NCBI RefSeq assembly: GCF_025336525.1
Contig: NZ_JAOCZP010000007.1
Span: 1-64,000 of the forward strand
Source of the DNA: Chelativorans salis
GTDB lineage: Bacteria > Pseudomonadota > Alphaproteobacteria > Rhizobiales > Rhizobiaceae
Length of the DNA: 64,000 nucleotides
Reading direction: 5' to 3'
Part shown: piece after piece, positions 27,307-36,053 of the stretch
Position numbering within the stretch: position 1 is the stretch's first letter
Layout: each line of letters starts with the position of its first letter
Translations under genes and position numbers: made by a program
The notes under the pieces: model-generated
Database searches by the model: none
What the model was told of the DNA's origin: nothing
What the model saw: only the letters and a program-made list of their open reading frames with translations

Positions 27307-28101
27307 TTAGCGGACCGGCTTCTGCAGCGTCTTGAGGAGCGCGCGGTGGATGGTTTCGTTGCCGGCGACAATGGAGCCGGTGCCGAACATGTCCTGGCCA
27401 CCGGACCTGTCGGTGACGAAGCCGCCGGCCTCGCGCACCATCAGGATGCCCGCCGCGGTGTCCCAGGGCTGCAACGCATCTTCCCAGAAACCGTCCACGC
27501 GGCCGGCGGCGACATAGGCAAGGTCGAGCGCAGCCGCGCCCATGCGGCGGATGCCGGCGGTCTCGGCCATCACATTGCGCAGGTCGAGGAGCGCCTGGCC
27601 GTGGTGGCCACGGCCGAGATGAGGGATGCCCGTGCTGACGACGGTGTCGGACAGCCGCATGCGCGCGGCCACGCGCATACGCCGGTCGTTGAAGAAGGCG
27701 CCACCGCCGCGCTCGGCGCTGTAGAGCTCGTCCATAGCCGGGTTGTAGATGACACCGGCCACGATCTGGCCCTGCCTTTCGAGCGCAATGGAGACGGCGA
27801 AGATGGGGATGCCGTGCAGGAAGTTGGTGGTGCCGTCGAGCGGGTCGACCAGCCAGCGGTGCTGGGCGTCTTCGCCTTCCACCACGCCGCGCTCCTCCAT
27901 GAGGAAAGCGTAGCCCGGGCGGGCGCGCGAAAGCTCGGCGTGGACGATCTCCTCGGCGCGGCGGTCGGCCTGGCTGACGTAGTCGCCGGGTCCCTTGAGC
28001 GAAACCTGCAGGTTTTGCACCTCGCCGAAATCGCGCGCCAGCGAGCGCCCGGCCTTCATGGCGGCTTGAACCATGACGTTAATGATGGCCGAACGCGGCA
28101 T
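27307..28101 (-). CDS. suhB: inositol-1-monophosphatase family protein
   Basis: 264 residues. Metal-binding motifs of the IMPase superfamily are present: MEERG, DPLDGTTNF and WDTAAGILMVREAGG. It dephosphorylates inositol monophosphate or related sugar phosphates; in E. coli SuhB also assists rRNA antitermination. The ATG at 28101 has AGGGA upstream and begins MPRSAIINVMVQAAMKAGR, as in rhizobial SuhB. It lies 37 bp downstream of efp, a common rhizobial pairing. The gene symbol is assigned by resemblance and synteny. Confidence 0.88.
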   Translation of the reverse strand: MPRSAIINVMVQAAMKAGRSLARDFGEVQNLQVSLKGPGDYVSQADRRAEEIVHAELSRARPGYAFLMEERGVVEGEDAQHRWLVDPLDGTTNFLHGIPIFAVSIALERQGQIVAGVIYNPAMDELYSAERGGGAFFNDRRMRVAARMRLSDTVVSTGIPHLGRGHHGQALLDLRNVMAETAGIRRMGAAALDLAYVAAGRVDGFWEDALQPWDTAAGILMVREAGGFVTDRSGGQDMFGTGSIVAGNETIHRALLKTLQKPVR

Positions 28102-28138
28102 GGAAAATGTCCCTGGAGTTGTGTTGCGAGACGCGCGC

Positions 28139-28702
28139 TCAGTCGGCGCGGCGTATATAGGTGATGTCGTTCGTATCGACGACGATCTTTTCACCGGACG
28201 TGACGAACGGCGGTACCATAACGCGAATGCCGTTTTCCATGACAGCCGGCTTATAGGAGGACGCCGCCGTCTGGCCCTTGACCACGGGGTCAGCCTCGAC
28301 CACTTGCAGCGTCACCTGGTCGGGCAGCGAGATGCCGATCGGCTTTTCCTGATAGAGCTCCACCGTCACGGTCATGCCGTCCTGCAGGAAGGCAGCGCGG
28401 TCGCCGACAAAATCCTTCTGCAGTTCAAGCTGCTCATAAGTCTCCGTATCCATGAAGACCAGCGCTTCGCCCTGCTCGTAAAGGTAGGAGAAGTCCTTTT
28501 GTTCCAGCCGCACCTTCTCGACCGTCTCGGCGGCGCGGAAGCGCTCGTTGAGCTTGGTGCCGTCGATGAGGTTCTTAAGTTCGACCTGGTTATAGGCGCC
28601 GCCCTTGCCGGGCTTGACCGCATTCGTCTTCACCGCGACCCACAGGCCGCCATTGTGCTCTATGACGTTTCCGGGACGGATTTCGTTGCCGTTGATCTTC
28701 AT
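28139..28702 (-). CDS. efp: translation elongation factor P
   Basis: 187 residues, three beta-barrel domains. EF-P enters the ribosomal E site and relieves stalling at consecutive prolines. The tip lysine is Lys33 in KPGKGGAY. The C-terminal signature ([24 protein letters not shown]) is intact. The start [19 protein letters not shown] matches the family; 40 further upstream codons are open but not conserved. It is co-directional with suhB. Confidence 0.97.
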   Translation of the reverse strand: MKINGNEIRPGNVIEHNGGLWVAVKTNAVKPGKGGAYNQVELKNLIDGTKLNERFRAAETVEKVRLEQKDFSYLYEQGEALVFMDTETYEQLELQKDFVGDRAAFLQDGMTVTVELYQEKPIGISLPDQVTLQVVEADPVVKGQTAASSYKPAVMENGIRVMVPPFVTSGEKIVVDTNDITYIRRAD

Positions 28703-28855
28703 CGTGACTGTCCTGATACGTGTCCGCGTCGCATGGGCGCGAGCCGGCGCCTCCAAGACCACAAAACACCCAACTAAGCAAGACAGGCGGGAAGGGAACA
28801 GGTGAGTGAGGCAAGAAGGCACTAAGGCAAAGCGCTCTCTTACTGCCGTACTGCC

Positions 28856-29839
28856 TTATCGCAACCTGTTGGCGCGTTCCAGCGCATCCTTCAACTGTTC
28901 GCTCGTCAGGCCATCCAGGAAATCTTCCATTTCGCTGTCCGTGAGGCCGGCGCGGCGCGCCAGGATGTACCAGGCCGCGGCCTGGACGGGGTCTGCCTCG
29001 ACGCCGACGCCGGCGCGAAGGAGCTTGGCGACGCGGTTCTGCGCGGCGACGTTGCCGCCTTCGGCGGCGCGCTTCAGCCATGCGAAACCCAGCTCAGGCT
29101 TCGCCTCACCGCCGCGGCCTTCGACGAGCCAGGTGCCGAGGTCGAGCTGCGCCGTGTCGTAGTTCTGACGGGCGGCCCGTAGCAGCCAGCGCAGTGCCGC
29201 GGCAGCGTCTTCCGGTTTGCCGCCGACTCCGTTGGCATGCACCTGCGCCATAGCATATTGCGCGTCGGGCAAACCTGCCCTGGCGGCGCGCTCGTACCAG
29301 CCAACCGCCTCCTCCATGGAAGCGCCCTCTTCAATCATCATCTGCGCGAGGTTGAACTGGGCGAGCGGCTTCCCGGCTTCGGCCGCGCTCCGCATCAGGG
29401 TGTAGGCCTTTTCCCGATCCTCTTTCACAAAGCGGCCGTCGATGAGCATGAGCGCGTACTGCATCTGTGCCTCGGGATCGCCCTGCTCCGCCGCCTTGGC
29501 ATACCACTTGGCCGCTTCCTGGGCGTCGCGCGCGACGCCCAGGCCACGGGCGTAGATCTCGGCCATCAGCGTCTGCGCGGCAGAATTCCCTGCTTCGGCG
29601 CGGGGGCGGGCAAGTTCCAGGGCGGTGAGATAGTGTCCACGCTGATAGGCGCCGAAAGCGGGGTCCGGCACCTTGCCGAAGCGCTTCGGGTCGACTTCTC
29701 TGGACGATGGCTCCTGGGGGCCCGGTCTGGGCTGCGTCTCCGCAGCCGTGGTGCCGTCCTCCTGCGCCCAAGCAGCTTGGGGCCCCATGGCGAGCGCAAG
29801 CAAGAGGATCACGAGACAGGATTTGGCGGCTTCGTTCAT
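28856..29839 (-). CDS. secreted SEL1-repeat (TPR-like) protein
   Basis: 327 residues with an N-terminal signal peptide (hydrophobic core then AWAQ), a low-complexity Pro/Glu linker, and about six SEL1-type repeats from residue 70 onward. Examples of the repeat spine are AQTLMAEIYARGLGVARDAQEAAKWYAKAA and later AQYAMAQVHANGVGG. Such proteins act as periplasmic or signalling scaffolds; no partner is apparent. The start lies one base after the stop of the ThiE-like gene, so they share a transcript. Confidence 0.85.
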   Translation of the reverse strand: MNEAAKSCLVILLLALAMGPQAAWAQEDGTTAAETQPRPGPQEPSSREVDPKRFGKVPDPAFGAYQRGHYLTALELARPRAEAGNSAAQTLMAEIYARGLGVARDAQEAAKWYAKAAEQGDPEAQMQYALMLIDGRFVKEDREKAYTLMRSAAEAGKPLAQFNLAQMMIEEGASMEEAVGWYERAARAGLPDAQYAMAQVHANGVGGKPEDAAAALRWLLRAARQNYDTAQLDLGTWLVEGRGGEAKPELGFAWLKRAAEGGNVAAQNRVAKLLRAGVGVEADPVQAAAWYILARRAGLTDSEMEDFLDGLTSEQLKDALERANRLR

Positions 29840-29840
29840 G

Positions 29841-30497
29841 TCACCTGTCTTCGAATGCGGGCGCGTGCAGGTCGAGCAGCATGTTGGCTCCCGTCACCAT
29901 GCGCGCCGGGTCCGCCCCATCGGCGAAGACGGCGGCGCCGAGGGCGACGAATTCCGCGCCGGTCTCGGCCACCGCCTGCACGGAGCGGATATCGGTGCCG
30001 GCAAGCACGATGCAGGGAACGCTAATCATCTGCGACCACCAGCCGCCGAGTGTGAGATTGCGCGGGTGGGGCTCCGGCTTGTTATCGTAGCCGAAGCGGC
30101 CGAAGAAGATATAGTCAGGTTGCGTCTCTCCGAGTTCCAGCGCGTCGTCGCGGGTTTTCGCCCCGCCGCAGCCGACCACCATTCGGTCTTGATATTTGCG
30201 GACAGCGTCTGCCAGTTCCGACTTCGAGCCCTCGACGTGGATGCCGTCGGCTTGGACGCGGGCGGCCGTGCGCGGCTCGCCGGCGATGATAACGGCGATA
30301 CCGCGCGCCTGGGCCAGCGGCGTCAGCCGTTCGGCATAGTCCTGGAAGGCCGCCTCGTCGGCGCCATAGTCGGGCAAGATCAAGGATGCGATGTCGCCGC
30401 CCGACAGCGCGGCCTCGATACGGGCCGCGTCGCCCGCACCTGCTGGCGGGGCGATGAGCACGATGCGGCAGCGGTTAGGCGTTTCCTCTTCACTCAT
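29841..30497 (-). CDS. ThiE-like thiamine phosphate synthase family protein
   Basis: 218 residues, a TIM-barrel of the TMP-TENI/ThiE family. Seen: VIIAGEPRTAARVQADGIHVEG, VVGCGGAKTRDDALELGE, and a phosphate-binding region near VLAGTDIRSVQAVAETGAEFVALGAAVF. It is divergent from canonical ThiE: the usual HLGQ is HVEG here and no other thi gene is adjacent, so it could be a paralogue with another role. It is the first gene of a leftward pair with the SEL1 protein. Confidence 0.78.
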   Translation of the reverse strand: MSEEETPNRCRIVLIAPPAGAGDAARIEAALSGGDIASLILPDYGADEAAFQDYAERLTPLAQARGIAVIIAGEPRTAARVQADGIHVEGSKSELADAVRKYQDRMVVGCGGAKTRDDALELGETQPDYIFFGRFGYDNKPEPHPRNLTLGGWWSQMISVPCIVLAGTDIRSVQAVAETGAEFVALGAAVFADGADPARMVTGANMLLDLHAPAFEDR

Positions 30498-30676
30498 GGC
30501 GTTCCGACATCATTTTCCGGCTCTGGCGGGCAGCCGGTACTGCCTGCCGTTTTTGGTTTGATTGGGGCATAGCGAAGGGGCGGTAAGCCCACAAGAGAAA
30601 TCGGAAACTTCGCTGCCGCCCCTCGTCAAGCGGTGGGAATGGGGTTATGCCGCTACCGCACAATCGACGTCTCGAC

Positions 30677-31450
30677 ATGGCTCCCATTCTCAGCGACCCG
30701 CTTTTCTATCTGGCCGCGATCCCGGCCGTCATCCTGGTTGGCCTGTCCAAGGGCGGGTTCGGCGGGGCGATGGCGCTGCTCGGCGTGCCGTTGATCGCAC
30801 TGGTGGTGCCGCCGGTGCAGGCAGCGGCCATCCTGCTGCCGATCCTCATCGTCATGGATGTCGTTTCGCTGTGGGCCTGGCGCGGCTTCTTCGATCGGCG
30901 GCTGCTCGCCATCATGCTGCCCGGCGCGCTTATCGGCATCACCATCGGCTGGCTGACGGCGGCTGTCGTCACCGAAGGACACGTGCGGCTCATCGTCGGC
31001 GTCGTAACCTTCCTTTTCTTCATGCGCTGGGTAGTGGATAAGGTGCGCAGCGGCGAACGCATTGCCAATCACAGTCCTTACAAAGGGTTCTTCTGGGGCA
31101 CGGTTTCCGGTTTCACCAGTTTCGTGGCCCACGCGGGCGGCCCGCCTTACCAGGTCTACGCCCTGTCGCTGAAGCAGGACCCGAAGCTCTATACCGGTAC
31201 GAGCGTCGTCTTCTTCGCCATTGTGAACGCGGTGAAGCTCATTCCCTATTTCGCTCTCGGTCAGTTCGATGCGACCAATCTGACAGCTTCCCTAATCCTC
31301 GTGCCGCTGGCGCCACTCGCTACGCTCGCCGGCGTGTGGATCGTCAAGCGCATGAAGCCGCAGGTCTTCTATCCCTTCATGTACACGATGGTGCTGATCG
31401 TTTCGCTCAAGCTCATCCACGACGGCACGGCAAACCTTTGGGGCTGGTGA
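30677..31450 (+). CDS. TauE/SafE-family sulfite/anion exporter
   Basis: 257 residues with about seven or eight hydrophobic segments. The two inverted halves typical of the family are visible: VGLSKGGFGGAMALLGVPLIAL near residue 22 and SGFTSFVAHAGGPPYQVYAL in the middle. The family exports sulfite, sulfoacetate or similar small anions; the substrate is undetermined. A second TauE/SafE protein is encoded at 34021. It is followed after 48 bp by the acyl-CoA synthetase gene. Confidence 0.88.
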   Translation: MAPILSDPLFYLAAIPAVILVGLSKGGFGGAMALLGVPLIALVVPPVQAAAILLPILIVMDVVSLWAWRGFFDRRLLAIMLPGALIGITIGWLTAAVVTEGHVRLIVGVVTFLFFMRWVVDKVRSGERIANHSPYKGFFWGTVSGFTSFVAHAGGPPYQVYALSLKQDPKLYTGTSVVFFAIVNAVKLIPYFALGQFDATNLTASLILVPLAPLATLAGVWIVKRMKPQVFYPFMYTMVLIVSLKLIHDGTANLWGW

Positions 31451-31498
31451 GACAATTCCTCCTGTCTTAAGAATGGAGGAAAAGCCTGGGAGGAAAAC

Positions 31499-33142
31499 GT
31501 GAGCGACAATCCTTACGCGCAGAATCTCGACAGAAACCCCGCGAACCACCAGCCGCTGACGCCGCTGACGCTGATGGAGCGGGCGGCGATGACCTTTCCT
31601 GACCATACGGCCATCATCCATGGCGAGACCCGGCGTACATACCGGGAATTCTGGCAGCGTTCGCGGCAGCTTGCGTCCGCCCTTGCCCGCCACGGCATTG
31701 GCAAGGGCGACACGGTGTCGGCGATGCTGTCGAACACGCCGCCCATGCTGGAGGCGCATTTCGGCGTGCCGATGACGAAGGCGGTGCTCCACTCTATCAA
31801 CACGCGCCTCGACGCCGCCGTCGTCGCCTTCCAGCTCGACCATGCTGATGCGAAGGTGGTGATCGTCGACCGCGAGTTCTCCGGCGTCATGAAGGAGGCA
31901 CTGGCCAGGGCCAAGGTGGAGCCGCTGGTGATCGACTACGACGATCCGGACTATCCCGCCGACGCACCCCATCCCAAGGGGGAACCGATTGGAAGCGCAG
32001 AATACGAGGCTTTCGTGGCCTCGGGCGATGCCGACTTCGCCTGGGCGATGCCGGACGATGAATGGGACGCCATCTCGCTCAACTACACCTCGGGCACGAC
32101 GGGCAATCCCAAGGGGGTGGTCTACCATCACCGCGGCGCGGCGCTGATGGCTTATGCCAATACGGTCCATGCGGGCCTCGGGCGGCATCCGGTCTATCTG
32201 TGGACGTTGCCCATGTTCCATTGCAACGGCTGGTGCTTTCCCTGGACGCTGGCGCTTCAGGCGGGAACTCACGTATGCCTGCGCTGGGTGCGCGCGAAAG
32301 CCATGTACGATGCGATCACCGATCATGGCGTGACGCATCTTTGCGGGGCGCCCGTCGTCATGGGAACGCTGGTCAATGCCGAGGAGGCGGATCGCCGCGA
32401 CTTCCCGCAGACCGTCATCTTCAACACAGCCGCTGCACCGCCGCCCGAATCCGTTCTGGCGGCGATGGCAGATGCCGGTTTCATCGTCACTCACCTCTAC
32501 GGGTTGACTGAAACCTACGGCCCCGCAGTGGTGAACGAGTGGAAGATGGCTTGGGACGGCCTCGACGGGCCGGAGCAGGCGACGCGCAAGGCGCGGCAGG
32601 GCGTGCGCTACGCGACGCTGGAAGGCCTGACGGTGATGGACCCCGAGACCATGAAGCCCGTTCCGCCCGACGGCGAGACGCTGGGCGAGGTGATGTTCCG
32701 CGGGAACATCGTCATGAAGGGATACCTGAAAAACAAGGCGGCGACGGACGAAGCCTTTGCCGGCGGCTGGTTCCATTCCGGCGATCTCGGTGTGCTGCAC
32801 CCGGACGGTTACATCCAGCTCAAGGACCGCTCAAAGGACATCATCATCTCAGGCGGCGAGAACATTTCCTCCATCGAGGTGGAGGACGCGCTCTACAAGC
32901 ATCCGGCCATCGCCGCATGCGGTGTGGTGGCGCGCGCGGACGACAAATGGGGCGAGACGCCGGTGGCCTTCGTCGAATTAAAGCCGGGCAAGCAGGCAAG
33001 TGCGGAGGAGATCATCGATCATTGCCGGCGGCTGCTCGCATCGTTCAAGTGCCCGCGCCATGTGTTTTTTGTGGAAATCCCGAAGACGTCGACGGGGAAA
33101 ATCCAGAAGTTCAAGCTGCGCGACCTGGCAAAGGCGATGTGA
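31499..33142 (+). CDS. acyl-CoA synthetase (AMP-forming)
   Basis: 547 residues. The AMP-binding motif YTSGTTGNPKGVVYHHRG lies at about residue 195, LYGLTETYG in the middle, and the C-terminal GWFHSGDLGV, DRSKDIIISGGENIS and the acyl-adenylate lysine in PKTSTGKIQKFKLR. The pattern is that of medium/long-chain or aryl acyl-CoA ligases of the fadD3/AlkK kind. The GTG start has a strong GGGAGG ribosome-binding site. Downstream is a 160 bp gap with a CtrA box and a probable small RNA. Confidence 0.92.
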   Translation: MSDNPYAQNLDRNPANHQPLTPLTLMERAAMTFPDHTAIIHGETRRTYREFWQRSRQLASALARHGIGKGDTVSAMLSNTPPMLEAHFGVPMTKAVLHSINTRLDAAVVAFQLDHADAKVVIVDREFSGVMKEALARAKVEPLVIDYDDPDYPADAPHPKGEPIGSAEYEAFVASGDADFAWAMPDDEWDAISLNYTSGTTGNPKGVVYHHRGAALMAYANTVHAGLGRHPVYLWTLPMFHCNGWCFPWTLALQAGTHVCLRWVRAKAMYDAITDHGVTHLCGAPVVMGTLVNAEEADRRDFPQTVIFNTAAAPPPESVLAAMADAGFIVTHLYGLTETYGPAVVNEWKMAWDGLDGPEQATRKARQGVRYATLEGLTVMDPETMKPVPPDGETLGEVMFRGNIVMKGYLKNKAATDEAFAGGWFHSGDLGVLHPDGYIQLKDRSKDIIISGGENISSIEVEDALYKHPAIAACGVVARADDKWGETPVAFVELKPGKQASAEEIIDHCRRLLASFKCPRHVFFVEIPKTSTGKIQKFKLRDLAKAM

Positions 33143-33192
33143 GAGGAAGTGAAGCATTTTTCGCGGTTTTTAGTCGAAGATCCGCGATTTCG

Positions 33193-33207
33193 TTAACCTT
33201 CTGTTAA
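33193..33207 (+). promoter_or_regulatory. CtrA box (TTAA-N7-TTAA) ahead of the small RNA candidate
   Basis: TTAACCTTCTGTTAA is a perfect match to the TTAA-N7-TTAA consensus of the cell-cycle regulator CtrA. It is centred about 30 bases ahead of the first hairpin of the RNA candidate, overlapping the expected -35 region, the position of CtrA-activated promoters. No clear sigma70 -35 replaces it. Functional assignment is inferred from motif and position. Confidence 0.7.
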
Positions 33208-33229
33208 GCTTTACGGGTGTTTACTGTGT

Positions 33230-33328
33230 TTATCCAGTGATCTGGATTCTTACCGAGTGGCTGGAGCCATTCTGTTTGACGCCTCCCTGTTAAACTCCTG
33301 AGAGCCGCAACCGCGGCTCTTTTTTTTC
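33230..33328 (+). ncRNA. candidate trans-acting small RNA with anti-Shine-Dalgarno loop
   Basis: Four consecutive hairpins with little spacing: ATCCAG-TGAT-CTGGAT (33232-33247); AGTGGC-TGGA-GCCATT (33256-33271); GTTTGAC-GCCTCCCT-GTTAAAC (33274-33295), which displays CCUCCC complementary to a Shine-Dalgarno; and a terminator stem with eight Ts (33301-33328). No protein-like ORF is present. The stop of the upstream synthetase gene is 90 bases away and a CtrA box precedes the element. This is the layout of roughly 100-nt rhizobial trans-sRNAs. The 5' end is estimated and the family is unassigned. Confidence 0.68.
33301..33328 (+). terminator. strong intrinsic terminator of the small RNA candidate
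   Basis: AGAGCCGC (33301-33308), loop AACC, GCGGCTCT (33313-33320), followed by a T-run to 33327. A textbook rho-independent terminator about 160 bp beyond the acyl-CoA synthetase stop. Confidence 0.92.
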
Positions 33329-33358
33329 AGCCGTCGATGTTTTTGCCAAAGTCGGCCG

Positions 33359-33373
33359 TTAACGCTTTGTTAA
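33359..33373 (+). promoter_or_regulatory. CtrA box (TTAA-N7-TTAA) ahead of rcdA
   Basis: TTAACGCTTTGTTAA is a second perfect CtrA consensus, 103 bp before the rcdA start and 31 bp after the small RNA terminator. It implies that rcdA, whose product helps degrade CtrA, is itself CtrA-regulated: a feedback loop. Inferred from motif and context. Confidence 0.7.
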
Positions 33374-33475
33374 GCTAGGGCTTGCGTTCAGGCTTCTCAA
33401 AGCGCATTTTGCCGCCCTCAAGAAGGCTACAACAATGGACATGCGCCGGATTGGGCGCAGTGGGATTGGGGCGTG

Positions 33476-34012
33476 ATGCGCATGGTCACGGGCAGTACGG
33501 GTAGCGCCAATATGGTCAAGTTGGCGGAGAGGCGGGTTTTCTCTCATTCGTTTAAGCCGCTCTACAATGAGGGCATGGGGCTGGTCGAAGAGGCGGCCGA
33601 ATATCTCGATGGCGATGGGCGCTTGGCCGCCAAGGAGCTGCCGCAGGTGGCGGCGGGGCTCTATGCGGCCGAATCGATGCGCCTGACGACGCGCCTCATG
33701 CAGCTCGCTTCCTGGCTCTTGCTGCAAAGGGCCGCCAATTCCGGCGAGATGACGCGGGAACAGGTCGCGGTCGAGAAGGCGAAGGTGCGGCTCGACACCG
33801 CCTCCGCCCACGAGGATGCGCCCGGATGGGCCGAACTGCCGGAGGCTTTCCGCAGTCTGGTGCGGCGTTCGCTGCGGCTGGAGGCGCTGGTGCGGCGCAT
33901 GGACGAGCAAATCTACGGTCCGGAGGCGGAGCGGACGTTGGACGAGCCGTTCGCGGTCAATCCTGTCTCGGACCAGATCACCCTGCTGCAAACCGCCTTC
34001 GGGCGTGGCTGA
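33476..34012 (+). CDS. rcdA: RcdA/DUF1465 protein (adaptor for CtrA proteolysis)
   Basis: About 178 residues, helical, of the DUF1465 family whose Caulobacter member RcdA is the ClpXP adaptor that helps deliver CtrA and other substrates. Family stretches: FSHSFKPLYNEGMGLVEEAAEYLDGDGR, YAAESMRLTTRLMQLASWLL, EQVAVEKAKVRL, and VNPVSDQITLLQTAFGRG at the C terminus. Several starts are possible (33473 GTG, 33476 ATG, 33482 ATG); none has a perfect ribosome-binding site. A CtrA box lies 103 bp upstream. Function in this organism is inferred from the family. Confidence 0.82.
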   Translation: MRMVTGSTGSANMVKLAERRVFSHSFKPLYNEGMGLVEEAAEYLDGDGRLAAKELPQVAAGLYAAESMRLTTRLMQLASWLLLQRAANSGEMTREQVAVEKAKVRLDTASAHEDAPGWAELPEAFRSLVRRSLRLEALVRRMDEQIYGPEAERTLDEPFAVNPVSDQITLLQTAFGRG

Positions 34013-34020
34013 GCTGATCC

Positions 34021-34797
34021 TTACGCGGCTAGGGCGCTTATTGCCGCCCTCACGACATATTCCGATGTCGGCATCGCAATGAGCGCAGCCGCAACGACCA
34101 GTGCAAAGGTGAACCGGCGATAAACCTGTTCGCTGGAGCGGCCGTAGAGGCCCCAGCCCAGGAGCAGGCCGGTCAGATAAAAAGGCGTTGCGGTGAGCCC
34201 CAACATCAGGCGGGGCATTTCGAAAAGCCCCGCGGCCCAGAGATTGCCGATCGACAGGAATTCGCTCAGGAAGAACAGTGCCAGCAGGTTGGCGCGCACG
34301 ATCGCCGCCGGAAGCGCTGTGGCGAGCCAGTAGACGATGACTGGCGGGCCGGGGAGCGAGGCGATGCCCGAGAGAACGCCGGCCAGACCGCCGACTGAGA
34401 AGGAAATGGGAAGCGAACGCGGACCGCGGTAGCGCCAGCCGCGCCAGAGGGCGAGAACGCAGACGAGGATCGTCAGGCAGATGAACCAGCGCAGAAGCGC
34501 CGGGTCGCCGTGCTTCAGGATATAGATGCCAACGGGGACGAAGACGCCGAGGCCTGCCAGGATGGGCAGCACTTCGCGCCATCGTGCGATCTTGAGGACG
34601 GGTATCGTCACCGGCAGCATGGGCAGCGAATCTATGATGACGATGAGCACAACGGCGGTGATCGGATCATAGAGCGCGGCGGCGATCGGCGTGACGATCA
34701 TGCCGGTTCCGAAACCCGATAGGCCGCGCGCGACGCCGGCCACGGCGACAGCCGCCAGAAGCAGGGCCAGATTCTGATCGAGGACGGGAAGGATCAC
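34021..34797 (-). CDS. TauE/SafE-family membrane transporter
   Basis: About 258 residues with eight hydrophobic segments. Family repeats: VAGVARGLSGFGTGMIVTPIAAALYD near the N terminus and GGLAGVLSGIASLPGPPVIVYWLA in the second half. It is a likely anion exporter, paralogous to the protein at 30677 but quite divergent. The start is uncertain: a GTG at 34797 gives the family-like N terminus, while the frame stays open far upstream, antisense to ruvC. It converges on rcdA with 8 bp between stops. Confidence 0.82.
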   Translation of the reverse strand: MILPVLDQNLALLLAAVAVAGVARGLSGFGTGMIVTPIAAALYDPITAVVLIVIIDSLPMLPVTIPVLKIARWREVLPILAGLGVFVPVGIYILKHGDPALLRWFICLTILVCVLALWRGWRYRGPRSLPISFSVGGLAGVLSGIASLPGPPVIVYWLATALPAAIVRANLLALFFLSEFLSIGNLWAAGLFEMPRLMLGLTATPFYLTGLLLGWGLYGRSSEQVYRRFTFALVVAAALIAMPTSEYVVRAAISALAA

Positions 34798-34920
34798 GTC
34801 GCGCCGTAGGCCTTCTTCGTGCTGCGGCCCATGCCGTCCGCTGTGCGATTTTTCTTCCCATTGTTCCTGTTCGCGCTGTTGGCTGATGGCAATAGGCCTG
34901 CCTGCGGCTATGGTAGTGCC

Positions 34921-35436
34921 ATGGCAGGCGCGATTCGCATCATTGGCATCGATCCCGGGCTGAGACGCACCGGCTGGGCGATCATCGAGACGCTGGGCAA
35001 TTCGCTGCGTTTTGTGGCGGCTGGCACAGTGCGCTCGGACGAGAAAACCGATCTCGCCACGCGGCTCTGCCAGCTTCACGATGGCCTTTCCGGCATATTG
35101 CATACGCACACGCCGCAGGAGGCGGCGGTGGAAGCGACCTTCGTCAACAAGGATGCGGCGGCAACGCTGAAGCTCGGCCAGGCGCGCGGCATTGCCATGT
35201 TGGTGCCGGCGCGCGCCGGCTTGCGGGTGGCCGAATATGCGCCGAACGCGGTCAAGAAGGCGGTGATCGGCGTCGGCCATGGCGATAAGAAGCAGATCCA
35301 CATGATGGTGAAGGTGCTGATGCCGAAAGCGCAATTCGATACCGACGACGCCGCGGATGCCATAGCCATCGCCATCTGCCATGCGCACCATAGACAGTCG
35401 GTCACCTCCCGTCTGGCCCTGGAAACGGCGAAATGA
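34921..35436 (+). CDS. ruvC: crossover junction endodeoxyribonuclease RuvC
   Basis: 171 residues. Resolves Holliday junctions in complex with RuvAB. Catalytic acidic residues are visible: Asp11 in [11 protein letters not shown], Glu in [10 protein letters not shown], and the C-terminal pair in [13 protein letters not shown]. The ATG at 34921 is chosen; an extension upstream is open but unlike RuvC. Its stop overlaps the ruvA start (ATGA), giving translational coupling. In many alphaproteobacteria yebC sits just upstream; here yebC is 15 kb away. Confidence 0.96.
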   Translation: MAGAIRIIGIDPGLRRTGWAIIETLGNSLRFVAAGTVRSDEKTDLATRLCQLHDGLSGILHTHTPQEAAVEATFVNKDAAATLKLGQARGIAMLVPARAGLRVAEYAPNAVKKAVIGVGHGDKKQIHMMVKVLMPKAQFDTDDAADAIAIAICHAHHRQSVTSRLALETAK

Positions 35437-36053
35437 TCGGCAAGCTGAAGGGCATCGTCGACGAGATCGGCGAGGATCACTGCATCGTCGACGTTGGCGG
35501 CGTCGGCTACGTCGCCTATTGCCCGGCGCGTACGCTGTCGAGCCTCGAGGGCGTGGGGACGGCGGTGACGCTGTTCATCGAGACCTATGTGCGCGAGGAC
35601 ATGATCCGCCTCTACGGCTTCCGCACGGTGCTGGAGCGCGAGTGGTTTCGCCTGTTGCAGAACAATGTGCAGGGCGTGGGGGCGAAGGTGGCGCTGTCGG
35701 TCCTTTCGACGCTTTCGGCGTCAGAGCTTGCCAACGCCATCGCACTCAAGGACGTAGCCATGGTGGCACGGGCGCCGGGCGTGGGCCGCAAGGTGGCCGA
35801 GCGGATCGTCACGGAGCTGAAGACCAAGGTGCCGGCCTATGCGGGCGAAGCAACGGGCACCATCGGATTGAAGCAGGAGCTGGGAGAGGGAGTGGCGGTC
35901 GCACCTGTCTCCGACGCGGTCTCGGCGCTGGCCAATCTCGGCTATTCGCGCGACGTGGCGGCGAACGCGGTGGCCGCGGCAATGAGGTCGGCGGGGGAAG
36001 GCGCGGATACGGGGACGCTGATCCGGCTGGGGCTGAAGGAGTTGGCGCGGTAG
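35433..36053 (+). CDS. ruvA: Holliday junction branch migration protein RuvA
   Basis: 206 residues in three domains: an OB-fold ([26 protein letters not shown]), helix-hairpin-helix motifs ([14 protein letters not shown] and [17 protein letters not shown]), and a C-terminal three-helix domain that contacts RuvB ([21 protein letters not shown]). Coupled to ruvC by a 4-base overlap. An unusual 250 bp gap follows before ruvB. Confidence 0.96.
   Translation: MIGKLKGIVDEIGEDHCIVDVGGVGYVAYCPARTLSSLEGVGTAVTLFIETYVREDMIRLYGFRTVLEREWFRLLQNNVQGVGAKVALSVLSTLSASELANAIALKDVAMVARAPGVGRKVAERIVTELKTKVPAYAGEATGTIGLKQELGEGVAVAPVSDAVSALANLGYSRDVAANAVAAAMRSAGEGADTGTLIRLGLKELAR

Noticed and set aside
31292-32800. 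502-codon minus-strand frame opposite the acyl-CoA synthetase
   Set aside because: Shadow of a strongly conserved adenylate-forming enzyme.
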